DNA of 64,000 nucleotides, from NCBI GenBank assembly GCA_023014485.1, contig JAJOZX010008808.1:38501-102500 (forward strand), in the 5' to 3' direction. This document shows positions 1 through 12,706 of the stretch, one piece after another. The translations under genes were made by a program, and so were the position numbers. The notes under the pieces are model-generated. The model made no database searches and was not told the DNA's origin. It saw only the letters and a program-made list of their open reading frames with translations. Position 1 is the stretch's first letter, and the number at the start of each line of letters is the position of its first letter. Source of the DNA: Bathynomus jamesi (taxonomy: Eukaryota; Arthropoda; Malacostraca; Isopoda; Cirolanidae).

Positions 1-1461
1 GCACGAATCAGAGATATTCACGGGTGATCCCCTGAAACGAGAGAACAAACTTATACAGATGCAGATAAGGGGGAATGTACAGTTTAAAGACACCCTACTG
101 TCCACACCTTGTAAATTAGCCAGGCTACCCAAGGTGATGGGCGTAGGCGCCGAAGTCTCAAAAGGGTACTTCCCTTACAAATTCCTCATTCAAGGCACTT
201 TAAATTATGTCGGCTCACCACTCCCCAAACACTACTTTAACTCTGAAAGTATGAGTACGAACGCGAAGATTTTGACCACTACTACACCAGCTTTAATGAA
301 GGATAACCCTTACAATATAGCGTATGAATGTGAACGTTGTGTGAATGACGTACGTGTACTTAGAGTATGCTTTCAAGCCTTTAGAAGTACTGTATGTACA
401 TAACCCGATTCAACTGTGATCCACTACAAGCCACAACCACGATCGCCTCATTATGTTTTACTGTATTCAAGAATAACTTCATACCTAAAGATACGTTGGC
501 CGTCATTCCTCGAAACGCCCCGCGCAGTTATGGGTATAAAGCTAGTGCTAGTGTCTCCGAGCAACTGATACAATGAGAAAACGGAAACGGAAGGCTAATT
601 ACTCGCTCTCACACATACAACAGCAGACAGGTGTGTGTGTATATATAAAACACGCCCGCAGCACGGGGGAAGTTGCCATTAAGATCAATGACCGTGTTTT
701 TTGGGTGGACGGCTTAAGTGAGGACCCAACCACTGGTGAGAAGACGGTGTACTCCTTTTAACGGTTGCTGCTGGCATTGATGTCCACGCCCTGAGTGTGC
801 CGTCACAGGGGACCTCCATGGATGATCCCCCGCCGACAGCCTCGCGTGGACCTGTACCTGCGACCAGCTTGTAAGTTCACAATTCACTCACAAGGTTTTG
901 TGGGAGCATGAATATGATGCCTGGATGGAAACCGATGAAGAATATCGCGAAGAAATAAGAGCCATCAAACGTACAATGGTGGTGGAGCCCCTCAAATTCG
1001 GTGACAGCTTGTTTGGAGGACGTATAAACCCCTTCAAACTTTACTTTCCGCCTACGGACGGGGTGAAGCTTCACTACTACGATTTCTGCTCATTATACCC
1101 TTACATGATGAAGAACAATCCGTACCCTGTAGGTGCGCCTGAAAAACTTGTGGGCCCAGCCATGCCTACTATCGAGGAGTTCTCGGCTAACTTGAGTGGG
1201 ATCTACTTTGGGCTTTCTTTCGTAAATGTGCTCCCCCCTCGCGATTTATGGATGCCGATCTTGCCTGTTGTTACAGACCACAAACTCATGTTCCCCCTGT
1301 GTGTGAAGTGCGCAGAGGAGAATAATGGGGACTGTAATCACACGATCAACCAGAGGAAGATCAGAGGCGTTTTTCCATTATACAAGTCCTGGATTGTCCC
1401 TAGCCCTCCGTCACGGGTACAGAATACTAAAGATATACGAGGTGTGGAGGTTTCAGAAGCT
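1..1461 (+). pseudogene. Family-B DNA polymerase, N-terminal to motif A part (Polinton/Maverick-like), broken
   Basis: Replicative protein-primed DNA polymerase fragment; it runs in from outside the window. Three reading frames carry it. Positions 59-403 hold KGYFPYKF and NYVGSPLPKHYFN, typical of the exonuclease region of Polinton polymerases. Positions 394-761 hold TIASLCFTVF and VDGLSEDPTTGEKTVYSF followed by a degenerate NGCCWH. Positions 898-1390 hold GDSLFGGRINPFKLYF and the polymerase motif A signature DFCSLYPYM, then NNPYPVGAPEKL. After about 1390 the match shifts frame (LRHGYRILKIYEVWRF). Frameshifts near 260, 400, 590, 770 and 1390 mean that no intact enzyme is encoded. The gene is cut at 1461 by a LINE and resumes at 19605. 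Family identity is firm; the choice of Polinton/Maverick over a related virus-like element is inference. Confidence 0.85.
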
Positions 1462-2290
1462 GCCCCCCCTCCTAGTGGGAGCCACCTTGTCGTGGTGGGG
1501 AAGGCTTGAGGTCCCACTTATCTGATGAGCCACACCAGCGGGGGGGCTTGTCCTCCCTTCCTCCTGATCGAGGAAAGGGCTACCCATGCTGGGAGGGTCA
1601 TCAGGGAGGGATGAGACTAAATGGTTCCCAGGATGCGCCGTTCGCCATGAGAGCGGGCTGGTGACCCTTCCTCCAGCCTAGTCCACCAAGGGCTGGAGAG
1701 TAGTAGCTCTCCCACGTGTTTGCCGTGCGTGGCGACCCGTAAGGCTGGGAGACGGGAGTCCTAGAGGCTGAGCGATGCCACACGCCGCGCCCTGCGGCTA
1801 GCAACACACCTCTTTGGTCCCCTATTCTGCTAGACGGGCGGTTTGACTATTACAGGCCCGGTCAAGCCAATCGGCTGGTCTTCTTATTGGCTAGGGTCAA
1901 GGTTCCGCCACGAGGTCGGCCCCCATTTGGTCCTGCGGGTGCCATCAGGCTTAGTGGTGGTTGCGTATACCTCTCCACTACCCTGTGGTCTATATGGTTT
2001 CCCTTGTTGGGCTCCGTGGTGGGTGGGGGGGGTGGAGTGGCGAATATTTAATTATATGTTTATGGAAACATACAATCCCCATCTCTCTCGGCTTGACCTT
2101 TCTCCTGACGACCCCGGCATGTCCTCGGACCTTTCTCTTGACACTCCTGATTTGTCCCCTGGCCTCTCTCTTGACGACTCTGGCATCTCTGCTGCTCTCT
2201 CTCCTGACGACCCTGGCATGTTCACGGACCTCTGTCAAGGCGCTTCCCTTATATCTACCCTGGAGCCCTTCCGGGCTCCGGGTAGCTCCG
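1462..2290 (+). other. 5' leader and start of ORF1 of the I-like LINE
   Basis: GC-rich leader beginning with a C run and G-rich blocks. An open frame runs 1843-2472. Part of it (about 2083-2240) is an imperfect tandem repeat of about 30 bp whose translation repeats the pattern LSPDDPGM / LSLDDSGI. No promoter motif could be identified, although LINEs of this type normally carry an internal promoter here. Confidence 0.5.
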
Positions 2291-3397
2291 ATGGAACGAA
2301 GGCTTCTGCCCCTCCGTTTCGGCCCCGCATGCTGCCAAGTCGAAGCGTGTTAAGACTACCCCGAAGGCACAGAGTTCCAAGGGTTCTTACCGGAGGAGTA
2401 AGAGTTCTACCCGATCTGTCACTGAAGTTTTATCAGGGATATTTGAACCCAGAAACTACCAGAAATTTTTAGTAATCAAAGCTTTGGAAGGTCAATCCAT
2501 CATGGACCTTGCCATTTTTTATGTCCATCGCACCTTGGTGGCAGCGTGCGGCCGTGAACCGAGAGTCTCTGCCCAAAGGGATGGTAGCTTCCTTGTAGGG
2601 GAGTTGTATTCTCCCGTGACCTGGTGCGTTATTCTGAGGAAAAGCTTGTCAGGGAGTTGAAGGACCAGCACGTTGTGAAAGTAGGACGATTCCAAAAGAA
2701 GGTGGATGGTGTTCTTACCCCAACCCCAACACTACTTATAGCCTTTGATAGGTTTGACTTGCCTGAATTCATAAAGGTTGCATGGCGTCGACTCCCTGTC
2801 AAGCCGTATGTCCCCAACCCTAAACGATGTTTCTACTGCCAGGCGTATGGACATGACAGCCGCTTCTGCCGCCCCCTGCAGAAGGGCCTCCCTGCTATGT
2901 GTGTAAATTGTGGGAAGTGTGAGCATGAGAGTGTGGACTGTGGGAGTCCAGCCTCGTGCTACCACTGCCGTGGGGACCATCGTGCGTCCTCCACAGACTG
3001 TGACCAGTACAAACTGGAGAAGTTCATTCTGACCATAAGGACGAGGGACAGGGTAAGCTTTGCTGAAGCAAAGAGCATGGTACTTTCCCAGCATGTTCGT
3101 CCTGGGATATCTTGTGCTTTGGTGATGGCACACCATGCTGCCAGTCGTTCCTTTGCTCCAAAGTCGTCTCGTCCTCAACCATCCAAACAGCCAAAGGCTC
3201 CATTAGCGCGATCTACGTCACTCAGTACTATCCCTACTTCTGGCACTTCCACTTCTAAGATTATACCAAAACCATCTATGACGTCTGTTGCAACTTTCAG
3301 CGTGGTAGATCCACCCACACGGAAGGGATTCATTAGTGACGAGTCGCTCGATGGGACTCCACCATTCAAAGTTCAGCCTTCGAGACCTCAGGAATGA
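2291..3397 (+). pseudogene. LINE ORF1 (nucleic-acid-binding protein with three CCHC knuckles), broken
   Basis: ORF1 of I-type LINEs binds the element RNA. A basic Ser/Lys-rich stretch (about 2330-2430) is followed by a folded region containing VTEVLSGIF and KFLVIKALEG. The frame then shifts near 2610 into an open frame at 2624-3397. That frame carries three zinc knuckles: CFYCQAYGHDSRFC, CVNCGKCEHESVDC and CYHCRGDHRASSTDC. A Ser/Pro/Lys-rich tail follows. The knuckle array just before the endonuclease is characteristic of Jockey/I superfamily ORF1. At least one frameshift makes it a pseudogene. It is not a host zinc-finger gene because it sits in order with endonuclease and RT of the same element. 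Confidence 0.8.
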
Positions 3398-3990
3398 CCT
3401 TCTCGCCTCTATTTTCGATGATTGGGATCTTCATATTTTAAACACTGATGACCCTACGCACTTCCATATTCAGACAGGAACCTACACTGCAATAGACCTA
3501 TCAATATGCATCCCAGACATTGCCCTTACTTTTCAATGGAAAGTGGCTGCCGACCTTCATGGCAGTGATCACTTCCCAGTCATTCTAAACGCTGCGGGAC
3601 GTCCACCAGTTTCCCGACTCCCAAAGTAGTGCCTGGACTGGACTGACTGGCACCGGTTTTCGAAATTGGGCATCTTACACTTGCGGTTGGACGACTTTCC
3701 CACAGTTGATGAGGCCGTGAAGTATTTCACGGATAGCCTCATTACGACCGCTCTCCAGAGTATACCAAGGACATCTGAAACATTTTCGCGACGCCCTGTA
3801 CCCTGGTGAAATCAGGAGTGTGCTGTGGCACGTGGAGCGTACAGGCGACAGGCGAGCTGCTACGCGCTATCGTGCTCACAGGCACAATGACTTTTTAAAA
3901 GTAGAATTTCGTAGGGCCAGAACTCACTATAGGTGGGTCCTGAGGACCGCACGCCGTGATTCGTGGGCCTCCTTTGTGGGGACTGTACGC
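3336..3990 (+). pseudogene. LINE endonuclease C-terminal part and linker to RT, broken
   Basis: The frame 3336-3629 carries DDPTHFHIQTGTYTAIDLSI and GSDHFPVIL, the last conserved block (S-D-H) of the exonuclease-endonuclease-phosphatase domain that nicks the target. The N-terminal half of the domain is missing, so ORF2 has lost roughly its first 150 residues. A stop follows at 3629. The linker (about 3630-3985) continues in degraded form with PTVDEAVKYFTDSL-like sequence. It is then interrupted at 3990 by transposon A1. Confidence 0.75.
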
Positions 3991-6900
3991 TAGGGCGGAG
4001 TGAAAAACTCATTTTTCGAATTTTCAAATTGGTTAGTGTGGAAAATGTGTGGAGTAGTGAGGAAATAAGCTAGTATAAATTTAAAATCATAACATTAATA
4101 TCTTCAGGTGCCACAATGACCTTCAATATTGAAAAAAATTGAAAAAAAGCAGATTTTAACCAATAATTACAGAAGAGTCCACGATGCACAATAGACAAGA
4201 ATTTATTCACACTTGTATAAAAATAGCTCAGTCAACCTTTAAAAAAAGTTTCTATTCTCTAAAAACAGTTTTCTATAGTCAGCTCACTCAGCTGTCACGT
4301 GAGTACCTCGGTTCAGTGTAGCTGTCGCTCTCGTAGCAGGTGGGTGTTCTGTTGTTGGCGTTACTCAGATAGTCTAAACTATATTTCTTATATATTTTGC
4401 ATTTCTGTATTGTGTTGCCCTAAGTTTGCCATGTACTATTAACTGAAATTAACGTATAATTGATATTAGCTCTTTCTTTTTCAGATTTGTATACTTTCAA
4501 AATGTCTCGAGTTTGTGCAAAATCAACCAGGGCCTCAACTGAGTGCCCCATGTTTGGTATGGGGGAAGATTTGTGGCACAGGAATCTTCCTACATACGAA
4601 GGAGTTTTTAAATATTACTTGTTTGTAAGAAACGATTTGAAACAGAATACTAATAAAGATCCTTCAATATCTCAAATATTAGAACAAGTTGTTGATAAAT
4701 TGAAAACAATTTGGGAAAGTGCTTCCGTCCAATTCTGTCAGACAGGCGAATTGAAACAATGTTCAGAAGCTACCACGAAAAGTATCGTGTCATTATGAAG
4801 CCATACCAAAGCAGAAAAAATTCTGAAGCTTACAAAGCAAGATTGATATGTTCAAAAAAGAAGCACACACGAACTTTTTGACATTGCAGCGTGCAAGTGC
4901 AAAGTACTAACACAATGTTCTTGTCCCAAAGAAAAAACGGTTCCAAAGGAAGAAGTGACGTTCCTCTTAGATCAAAGGAGTGAAAGAAAACTGTTTATTG
5001 ATAGAGTAGATATTACACTCTCAAAGAAAAAGCATCTACGTTGCTAAGAAAGCAAAAAGAAGCTGTGAGGCTCACCAAAGAATCTTCACAGGAGAAATTG
5101 CAGGATACAAATGTTGAATTATCATCATCGACATCAAATAGTGAAAGTGAATCTGGCGAAATATCAGACGATACATTTCCAGAGCCAGTTAGCTCGAAGA
5201 GAAAGCTCGAACAACCTGAAGAACAATTATTCAAGAAAAGGAAAACTACAAATCTACCATCAGTGGCTACTGCTTGTGACAGGACTGCAGTTTCAGATCG
5301 AGCTGCAGCATTCATTGTTAGTGCAGTATTGCAAGATATTGGAGAAGTTTCTATTGACAATACATCTGAAGTAGTGGATAGGAGTAAAATCAGAAGAGAA
5401 AGACAAAAGAAGAGATCAGAAATTATGAAAGATCAAAATCAGGTCCCAATCAGAGGAATCTATTTTGATGGTCGAAAAGATTCTACACTCTTCCAAGAAA
5501 AAAAGAGTCCAAAGTATATCAGAAGAAGGTAACAGAAGAACATATCACTTTAGTGAGAGAACCTGGTTCAGATTATTTGGGCCATTATTCTGTGAATTCT
5601 GGATCAGCTAAAGAAATATGTAAAGGAATGTTTGAGTATATTGGAAATATGACATGAACCTGGAAAACCTTGTTGCCATTGGATGCGATGGTGCAGCAGT
5701 CAACACTGGAGAAAAGGGAGGCGTTATAAGGCTATAAATTGAAGCTGAAGAAGCCAGTTCAACATTTAGTGTGCCAGCTCCATGCCAATGAATTGCCATT
5801 ACGCCATTTAGTTGCAAAGCTGGATGGAAAACATCTGGCCCCCGCGGATTCACCGTCCTATTGGCAGGGAATTAGAGAACTGTGAGAGTCTTCCTATTGT
5901 CGAGTTTGAAAGGATTGATGCTGAGGAACCAACTGTAGACTGTGAAGATCTTAGCACCGACCAAAAATATCTAATTGATATTCATCAGGCCATAACAAAG
6001 GGATATTGCTCTCCAGATCTTGCTCATCGTAGTCCAGGCAAAATGGCACATTCACGATGACTGACTACAGCAAATCGTTTGCTTCGTCTATACGTTTCAA
6101 CTGTAAGTCCATCTGAGAACCTCATGAACATTGCTTCTTTTATAATGAAGGTCTACATCCCAATGTGGTTTTCTATTAAGCAAAGTACGTCTTTTGTCAA
6201 TGGCTCAAAACATGTTTTCAAAACTATTGACCTAACAAGAACACTGAATGACGAAGTAAAGGATATTGTAAACCCTGTCATACAAAGAAATGCATTTTTT
6301 GCAAATCCAGAAAATATTCTAGCATCAATGATTCATGATGACCGCAGCGCCATAAGAGAATTAGCGTGGAGGCGAATAAAGAAAGCAAGGCAAACAAACA
6401 AGGAAAAAGTTGTGAGGCGTTTCACAGTACCTGTTATTCAATTTGAAGCTACTGATTATACTGATTTAATTAATTGGCAAAAATGCATTGTCACTGAACC
6501 ACCTGTGACAAGACACCTGACAGAAAATGAGATTGAAGAATTCATAGAAAACAAGAGTACCCCTCCATTCGAGAAATTCCCTTGTCATACACAAGTAGTA
6601 GAAAGAATGGTAAAATTAGTGACTGAAACATCATCCAAAGTATTTGGATTGAACGCGCGAGATGGCTTCATAAGATCAACACTTCAGTCACGTAAAAAAA
6701 TGCCATCATTCGAAAGTAAAGCTGAATATAAAATTTAAATAAACGTTAATAGAAAAAACATGCGCAAGGATGGGTGGTTGGGAGGGCATGGGTGGAGCTC
6801 GACACGCAGCCACCTCCTCGTGGTGAGTTCTGGATTATTTAGATCATTAATCAAAAGAACATTGATCTAAATAAACTAAGAGCTGCGTATTCAGTAACTA

Positions 6901-7142
6901 TTTTGGTAATTGGAACACTTAATATATATAATAACAAGTAAGTTTCAGTTATTGTACTAATGCAGAATATAAGAAAATCATTATATTTCACTTTTTTCGA
7001 CGGCTTTGTGGCACCTGAAGATATAATTTCGCAGGACTAATATTTATGCACAGTCATTATCTATAGCACCCACATATTTCCCGCACTAGCCATATTTGAA
7101 TTTCGAAAAAAAGTTTAAAAACCTCATTTTCGATCCGCCCTA
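3991..7142 (+). mobile_element. DNA transposon A1 (TAG-ended, 8-bp duplication), inserted in the LINE
   Basis: Terminal inverted repeats start tagggcgga on both ends (3991 and 7142). They extend imperfectly for tens of bases rich in A and T. The 8-bp target duplication ctgtacgc occurs at 3983-3990 and 7143-7150. The body holds one transposase-like gene. The element restores the LINE frame when removed in silico. Closest relatives in the window are A6 and A5. Confidence 0.85.
4502..6738 (+). pseudogene. Lineage-A transposase of A1, broken
   Basis: Start chosen at the ATG of MSRVCAKSTR. Landmarks in order: LPTYEGVFKYYLFVR near the N-terminus; a Cys cluster around 4890-4930; RGIYFDGRKDSTLF (about 5450), whose Asp is a candidate first catalytic residue; AIGCDGAAVNTG (about 5680), candidate second Asp; ELPLRHLVAKLDG; AHSR followed by a stop where relatives read SHARWLTTANR (about 6055); FANPENILASMI; and PCHTQVVERMVKLVTET (about 6580), whose Glu is the candidate third residue. 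Several frameshifts and stops (near 4798, 5530, 5650, 6058) inactivate it. The RNase-H-like role is inference from the spacing of these residues; no family name is claimed. Confidence 0.75.
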
Positions 7143-7150
7143 CTGTACGC

Positions 7151-8335
7151 TCTTCCACACCCATATCCTTAGTGTGGAAGAAGATGCGGAAGATATTAGG
7201 TAAACATACACCCAGTTCTCCACCTATTTTCAAAATTAATAGTACTCCTGTGGCTGAGCCTGACGCGGTGGCAGGCGCATTTGCGGAGACCTTTGCTGGG
7301 ATATCCAGGGGAGATCTACAGTCTCCCTATGTTGCACAGCGCCGGCATCGGAATCTATTTTAATTAATTTTGTTTCTCGTCGGGAGGAGAGTTATAACGT
7401 TGTTTTTAGTAACCGTGAGATGCGAGAGGCTCTGAGAGGGTGTAGTGACACCTCTCCAGGACACGACGACATTCCCTATGCCATGTTTCGCCACCTTCCT
7501 TACGGGACGATGGCGTTCATACTTGACCTTTTCAATAGAATTTGGCAGGAAGGGATCTTTTCGGACAGTTGGCGGTTGGCAATAGTGATCCCCATCCCTG
7601 AGCCGGGTAAGGCTCACTCCCTTCCGACCAGCTTCCGTCCCATTGCCCTCACGTCGCGCCTCTGTAAGGTTATGAAGAAAATGGTAAACGTCCGGCTAAT
7701 GTACCACCTGGAAAGAAAAGGTCTGTCCCCGATTCAGTCTGGTTTCCGCAGAATGCGTTCCACCACTGACGCATTACTGCGGCTCGAGTCCTCAGTTTGT
7801 GAAACCTTTGCTTCCAAACGACACCTTTTAGGGCGTCTTTTTTGACCTGGAAAAGGCCTACGACACAACCTGGAAATACCATATTCTCCAGCAGCTGCAC
7901 AAATTTGGCCTGCGCGGCCACTTGACTAAGTTTGTGCAGGAGTTCTTCCGTAACCGTAGGTTCCAAGTCAAAGTGGGAACCTCTCTCTCTGCCGCTGCCA
8001 TACAGGATGAGGGTGTCCTTCAGGGCAGCGTACTGACTGTCACCCTCTTTGCTCTAGCAGTAAATGACATTGTATCCTCCTTACCTGTGGGTGTCCAACA
8101 GCATGTTTGTGGACGACCTGGCTATCTGGGTTGCAGCTTCACGAATGTCGGTGGCAGAGCAGCGAATGCAGATAGCCATTGACCGCGTCTCACTGTGGGC
8201 GAACAAGCACGGTTTTCGGTTTTCCCAGTCTAAGACCGTTGCTATGCATTTTTGTTGCATTCGTGGTGTACACCTGGACCCTGAACCCTCTTTGCATGGT
8301 CGTGGGACTAAAACTAGACTCACGAGGGATCTATA
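7151..8335 (+). pseudogene. LINE reverse transcriptase, fingers and palm, broken
   Basis: Reverse transcriptase of the I-like LINE, resuming after A1. It carries SPGHDDIPYAMFRHLP (7450), SFRPIALTSRLCKVMKKMVN (7635) and QSGFRRMRSTTDALLRLES (7735). After a frameshift near 7835 come FFDLEKAYDTTW and VLQGSVLTVTLFALAVNDI (8010). A second frameshift leads to the catalytic FVDDLAIWVAAS (about 8105). The match ends near 8300 at LHGRGTK, where a foreign GC-rich block begins. Two frameshifts make it inactive. Confidence 0.85.
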
Positions 8336-8929
8336 GGCCATGGACCTATGTCTTTCGCCTTATTCAACCGGTTAATTGAATTAGGCACAGGATTTAAATC
8401 TCTAACCGGGGGGGACCCGGCGCCCAAAAGTTCCCCCATTTTGAAACGTCACCGACCACGTGACCTCGGGGAATGCCCTATGATTCCAGTAAAATGCTAA
8501 TGGTTTAGCAAAAAAAATTTCATTAATCTTGTAGCTAATTTTTAGGCGCACAGGAGCCCCCCAGCTCCGGTGCCTATAGCCTCCCATAAGGCATATGTTC
8601 AGTAATAAGCTGTAAAATGCCAGGGACAGATAACTGTAGCCTTGTGATAAGCAATGTAGCTACATACACTAGCCCAGATAGTTTAAAGTAGCGGTATGTA
8701 ACCTTTTTTTTTAGGTTTCGTAAAGTTTTACGTAACCTATGTTTTTCCTGGTCGTCTATGAAGTCATCTGAAGATTGAGACACGTGATTCATAGGCCGTC
8801 TTGCGACCCACACGGGCCTCACGTCTCTATACGTTAACTAATACGACGTAGCGCTAATAGGTTAAAGTACCAAAGCCAAGTTACGAAAGTTGATACGGTA
8901 GATTGACTTTAGCGAGGTAAGCCCTAAGC

Positions 8930-9660
8930 TTTTGGCGACGAGGGTAGAACCACAGCAACTGTCAATTGTGCTGGGAAGAGTTCTCTTCTCTTTTCATAGG
9001 GCATCGTCCTGCACTCTGGAATAGTTTTGCTGCGACTGTGGGAGATAGTGTTTAGAATGGACTTTGTCGCTGAATTGCGTTGTAGCAACTGGAACGTCCC
9101 GCCGATGTTCCCGGCAACGCGAACAAGTTGATTCAGATGCGGCGACGGTCCCGGGGAGGAGATCGCCCGCCCTTTCTTCTCTTTACCCGACGACCCTGGA
9201 TTCTTTTGAACGGTGTTATAGAAGCGGGTGCTATGAAGAGCGTTCTAGTTGCGCCGACGTCTGGTGCCGTAATCAGTCTTTGACACTGTGGTCCGCGGGC
9301 GCGCCTCGTTCGTCAAATCTTTGCCCCTAGGCAGTACCTGTAATCTCTGAATTAATTAATGAACAAAAAGCGGAACCAACCAGAACATATATAGCAGGGT
9401 CGTAGTAACTTTAACGTCTCGAGCCGTCGTCTGCATGAATTCTGCGCTCACTGGTAATGATGGGTTGGGCGACCTACTCCACACCCGGTCGGGGCAACTT
9501 GGCACGAGTCGCAGCGGCAGTGGCGGTTTCGGGGGGTAGTTCGCTCTTTTCTTCGCCTGGACCGCGGACCCTGGATTCTTTTTTGAAGGTTTGAAGGGGT
9601 TGACATTTGCGGACGTAAAGAAGAGCGTTTTAGTTGCCGCGACGTCTGAAAACAATTGGC
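8930..9660 (+). repeat. Degenerate tandem units, left part of the GC-richer block
   Basis: Three units (about 8930-9060, 9110-9270, 9520-9650) share the order: ctcttttctt text, a cctgga(a)t text, a ttttgaacggtgtta-like text, gaagagcg and a gcgacgtct text. Two further units lie at about 13230-13350 and 13490-13610, beyond B1 and in the same orientation. The text gttcccggcaacgcgaacaa is shared exactly by 9109 and 13425. B1 has therefore split one tandem array. Confidence 0.6.
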
Positions 9661-10079
9661 GCCGAAATAGGTTAAGCTCTTAGTGGTGGGAGCGTTAACC
9701 AGTCGGTGAGAAGCAGAACGAAATCGTCAACTACGTCTCAATATTAAGGAACCAGGCGTGATAGGTTGACTTTACTGAGGTTAGGTGTGTCGCATCTAAT
9801 AGCCTTATGCCCTGGTAGGCCTGTTCAAAAATCAACTTTTTCTTATTTTCATAGGTTTTTGTACATTTTCCCATGCTTTTTGACCTGAAAAAGCCGAAAA
9901 TCACAACTATTTTGACCTAGGATGTTGGAAAGCATTGCCGCATGGAGCTTTAAATTTTCTGCCTTGAAATCGGCCAAAGCGCCAATTCCGGGGTCCCTTG
10001 AATTATGTTTTGCACTTTAACTTTTGATCTAAACAAGATAGAGCAACAAATTAGGTATCAAATGAAAGAGCATAAAATT

Positions 10080-10112
10080 AATAAATAATAATAATAATAA
10101 TAATAAATAAAT

Positions 10113-10149
<37 letters not shown>

Positions 10150-10150
10150 T
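10080..10150. repeat. (AAT)n microsatellite inside B1
   Basis: About 70 bp of AAT/AAAT repeats between the left inverted repeat of B1 and its gene. Confidence 0.9.
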
Positions 10151-10223
10151 ATCTATCATTTTTCAGGAAACAACAGAAACTCAATCAGAATCTAGAAAAC
10201 CATCTACAAGTTACAACTTCACA

Positions 10224-12706
10224 ATGGCATTAAGCAAGGAGCTGAGAGAGCTCCGTGGGCGCACAGTTGATATCTCAGAACCTCCACGTACTGTCCACAG
10301 GCAGGTGTCAACTGGGCCATCTACCAGATCTCTCACTGAAACTTTCCTGGTTGGATACCCTTCAGCTTTTATCAGTGGTTCCCAGCTTCCCACCAACAGA
10401 CAGGCGTTCCAGTATTTCCTTAATCTTCAGAATTTACCGGAAAATGCAGCGAGGCCCATAGTTCAAGACCTTGCATATGAAACAGTTGAATCTATTATCC
10501 CATTCTGGCAGATGGCTAGGATCAAGACAATGACCAAGTACAACGCAATGAAGCTCTTCATGAAACTACATGAGAAACATCGTGCTCTGGTGAAAAGCAA
10601 AGGAAGAGCAAGTAACCCTGGAGGAAAAAGAGGAGCATTTGTGCTGGAATTAGACAGCCTGTTCGATATAGGAGCTCCAGATACAATCCAGGAAATACAG
10701 AACAACAGACTGTTATCCAGAGAGAAGAAGATGAGGATATCAGGTTCTACGAAGACCAAAAGACTGAGAGGAAAGGTCATATGTCTGGTCATGACAAGAT
10801 TTTTGAGACAAGATCCCTGCAGCAAGCAGTGAGGAATGAAAGACTGCAGCATAGACAAGAACAAGGTAAAACTAATTACTTTGAACGTTACAAAAAGTTT
10901 TAAGTTTTACTCCATTGCGATATTTAGCATGTACTTAACAATTACTGTCTTAACATGTTGTACTATTTTACAGCTGCAGCAGAACAAGAGGCAGTTGTTC
11001 ATGTGAATGACATTACTTGGGGGACTCAACTGACAACGACGCTAACACAGAGGACATGGATTACCATCAGCCTCGTCCTGGATGTTCTCACCATCAGACA
11101 CTGTGACTAGTGTGACTTTGACGTTTCCAAGGAAGGTCATGGAATGTGATGTCATCTGCAATACAGCTGATCGTCTTGGTTTATCAGACAATCAAGTTAC
11201 TGCCATGGTTTCTGCCACCTTGAAAGCTGGAGGGGCTTGATAACTTCGTCATCTCAACCTCAACAACACGTCGCAACAGAATGCTGTCCAGGTATAATAT
11301 CAGCCAGAGTCACATGTCCAAGTTTTGTGAAAACCCCCCACAGTACGCTGCCTTACACTGGGATGGAAAGTTGCTCAAAGATGTCTTGGGCAGTGAACCT
11401 GGAAGTACCTCAGAGACTTTAGCTGTGCTAGTGTCTGGTCCACCTTCATACACTGAAGGAAAGTTATTGGGAGTACCTGTCATCGACAATTCTTCTGGCA
11501 CAGCTCAGGCTGAGGCTTCAATGGATTTACTGGAGACATGGGAACTTACGGATAATGTTACTGCCCTTGTTTTTGACACTACATCCAGTAACAGTGGAGT
11601 TCACAGAGGAGCTGCCAAACTGCTAGAGAAAATGCTGAACAAAAAGGTGTTTTATCTGGCCTGTCGACATCACATCCTGGAAATCCTAGTAGGAGCAGTT
11701 TGGGAGAAGCTGTTTGGGAAGGTGAAGGGGCCAGATAATCCCTGGTTTGAGCATCTGAAGGATGTTTGGACGGACTTGTCCAAGGAAAACCCAAAGATGC
11801 TGGCTATCAACAGCAAAGCTGAAGGAAAAGAAGAAGAACAGTGAAGAAATACTCCAAGACATTCTAACAGCAGAAAGGCTTCCAAGAGCCGACTACAGGG
11901 AAATGGCTGAACTGACAGTCATTGTTCTTGGGGGAACGCCTCCTCGAGGTATTCACTGGAGTCGACCAGGCGCCATTCATCAGGCCAGATGGATGGCCAG
12001 AAACCTGTACTCCATGAAAATGCTGATGTTTGCAGATCAACTTGAGTACGACGAAGACACTGTATCAAAGCTGGAAAGACTCAACACCTTCCTTGCGCTG
12101 TTCTACACTCCTGTATGGATGATGTCAATGTCTGCTGCAGATGCTCCCGTGAATGATCTAAGTCTAATCCAGGACATGTTGAAGTACAAGAAAACTGACC
12201 CAGAGCTTGCTGATGCAGTACTTAATAAGATGGAAAACCACAAATGGTACCTGACGCAGGAAGTCGTGCCATTTGCCCTGTTCAGCAGTAGATTGAGTGA
12301 CACATTGAAGCACGACATTGCTGCCCAGTTACATGCCACTGAGAAGCCAGACAGCTTCAGAACAGGAAAGCCTTTATTCCAGAGAGTCACAGCTAAGACC
12401 ACCCTGGTTGATCTCATTGGCCCATAATCACATTTCCTGCTGGACACACTGAACATTGGATCCGAGTGGCTTCTGGAACCTGTCACGTCTTGGCCACAGA
12501 ATGAGGACTACAGAAAAGCGTTGGACTATGTTAAGAATCTGAAAGCGGTGAATGACATTGCTGAACGTGGTGTCAAGATGATGAGCGACTTTGCAAATGT
12601 CATAACAACAGATGCCAAGCAAAGGGACTATCTCCTTCAAGCTGTGGAGTTCAACAGACGCCGCTTTGACAGCTTCAAGAAACAAACTCAACAACTGACT
12701 GTGTAA
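10224..12706 (+). pseudogene. Lineage-B transposase of B1, broken
   Basis: The start is the ATG of MALSKELRELRGR. N-terminal part: FLVGYPSAFISGSQLPTNRQ, FWQMARIKTMTKYNAMKLF and LFDIGAPDTIQEIQNNRLL. A GT-AG intron is likely at 10866-10973. Central part after frameshifts near 11050-11230: ALHWDGKLLKDVLG, VSGPPSYTEGKLLGVP, LVFDTTSSNSGVHRGAAKLL (candidate catalytic Asp) and ACRHHILEILVG. After a frameshift near 11825: DYREMAELTVIVLGGTPPRG, HQARWMARN, ADAPVNDLSL. One stop is at 12425. The C-terminal part 12428-12706 has NDIAERGVKMMSDFANVI. It resembles uncharacterised transposon proteins I know from other invertebrates; no experimentally defined relative is claimed. Confidence 0.75.

Noticed and set aside
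2624..3397. Host zinc-knuckle protein gene
   Set aside because: It stands in order before endonuclease and RT of one LINE and has the ORF1 layout.
5013..5360. Minus-strand 115-codon frame in A1
   Set aside because: Antisense shadow of the acidic Ser/Glu-rich linker of the transposase.
3991..7142. Calling A1 a plain hAT element because of the 8-bp duplication
   Set aside because: The ends start TAG and not CAG, and I see no hAT BED finger or hAT dimerisation block. The duplication size alone is not enough.
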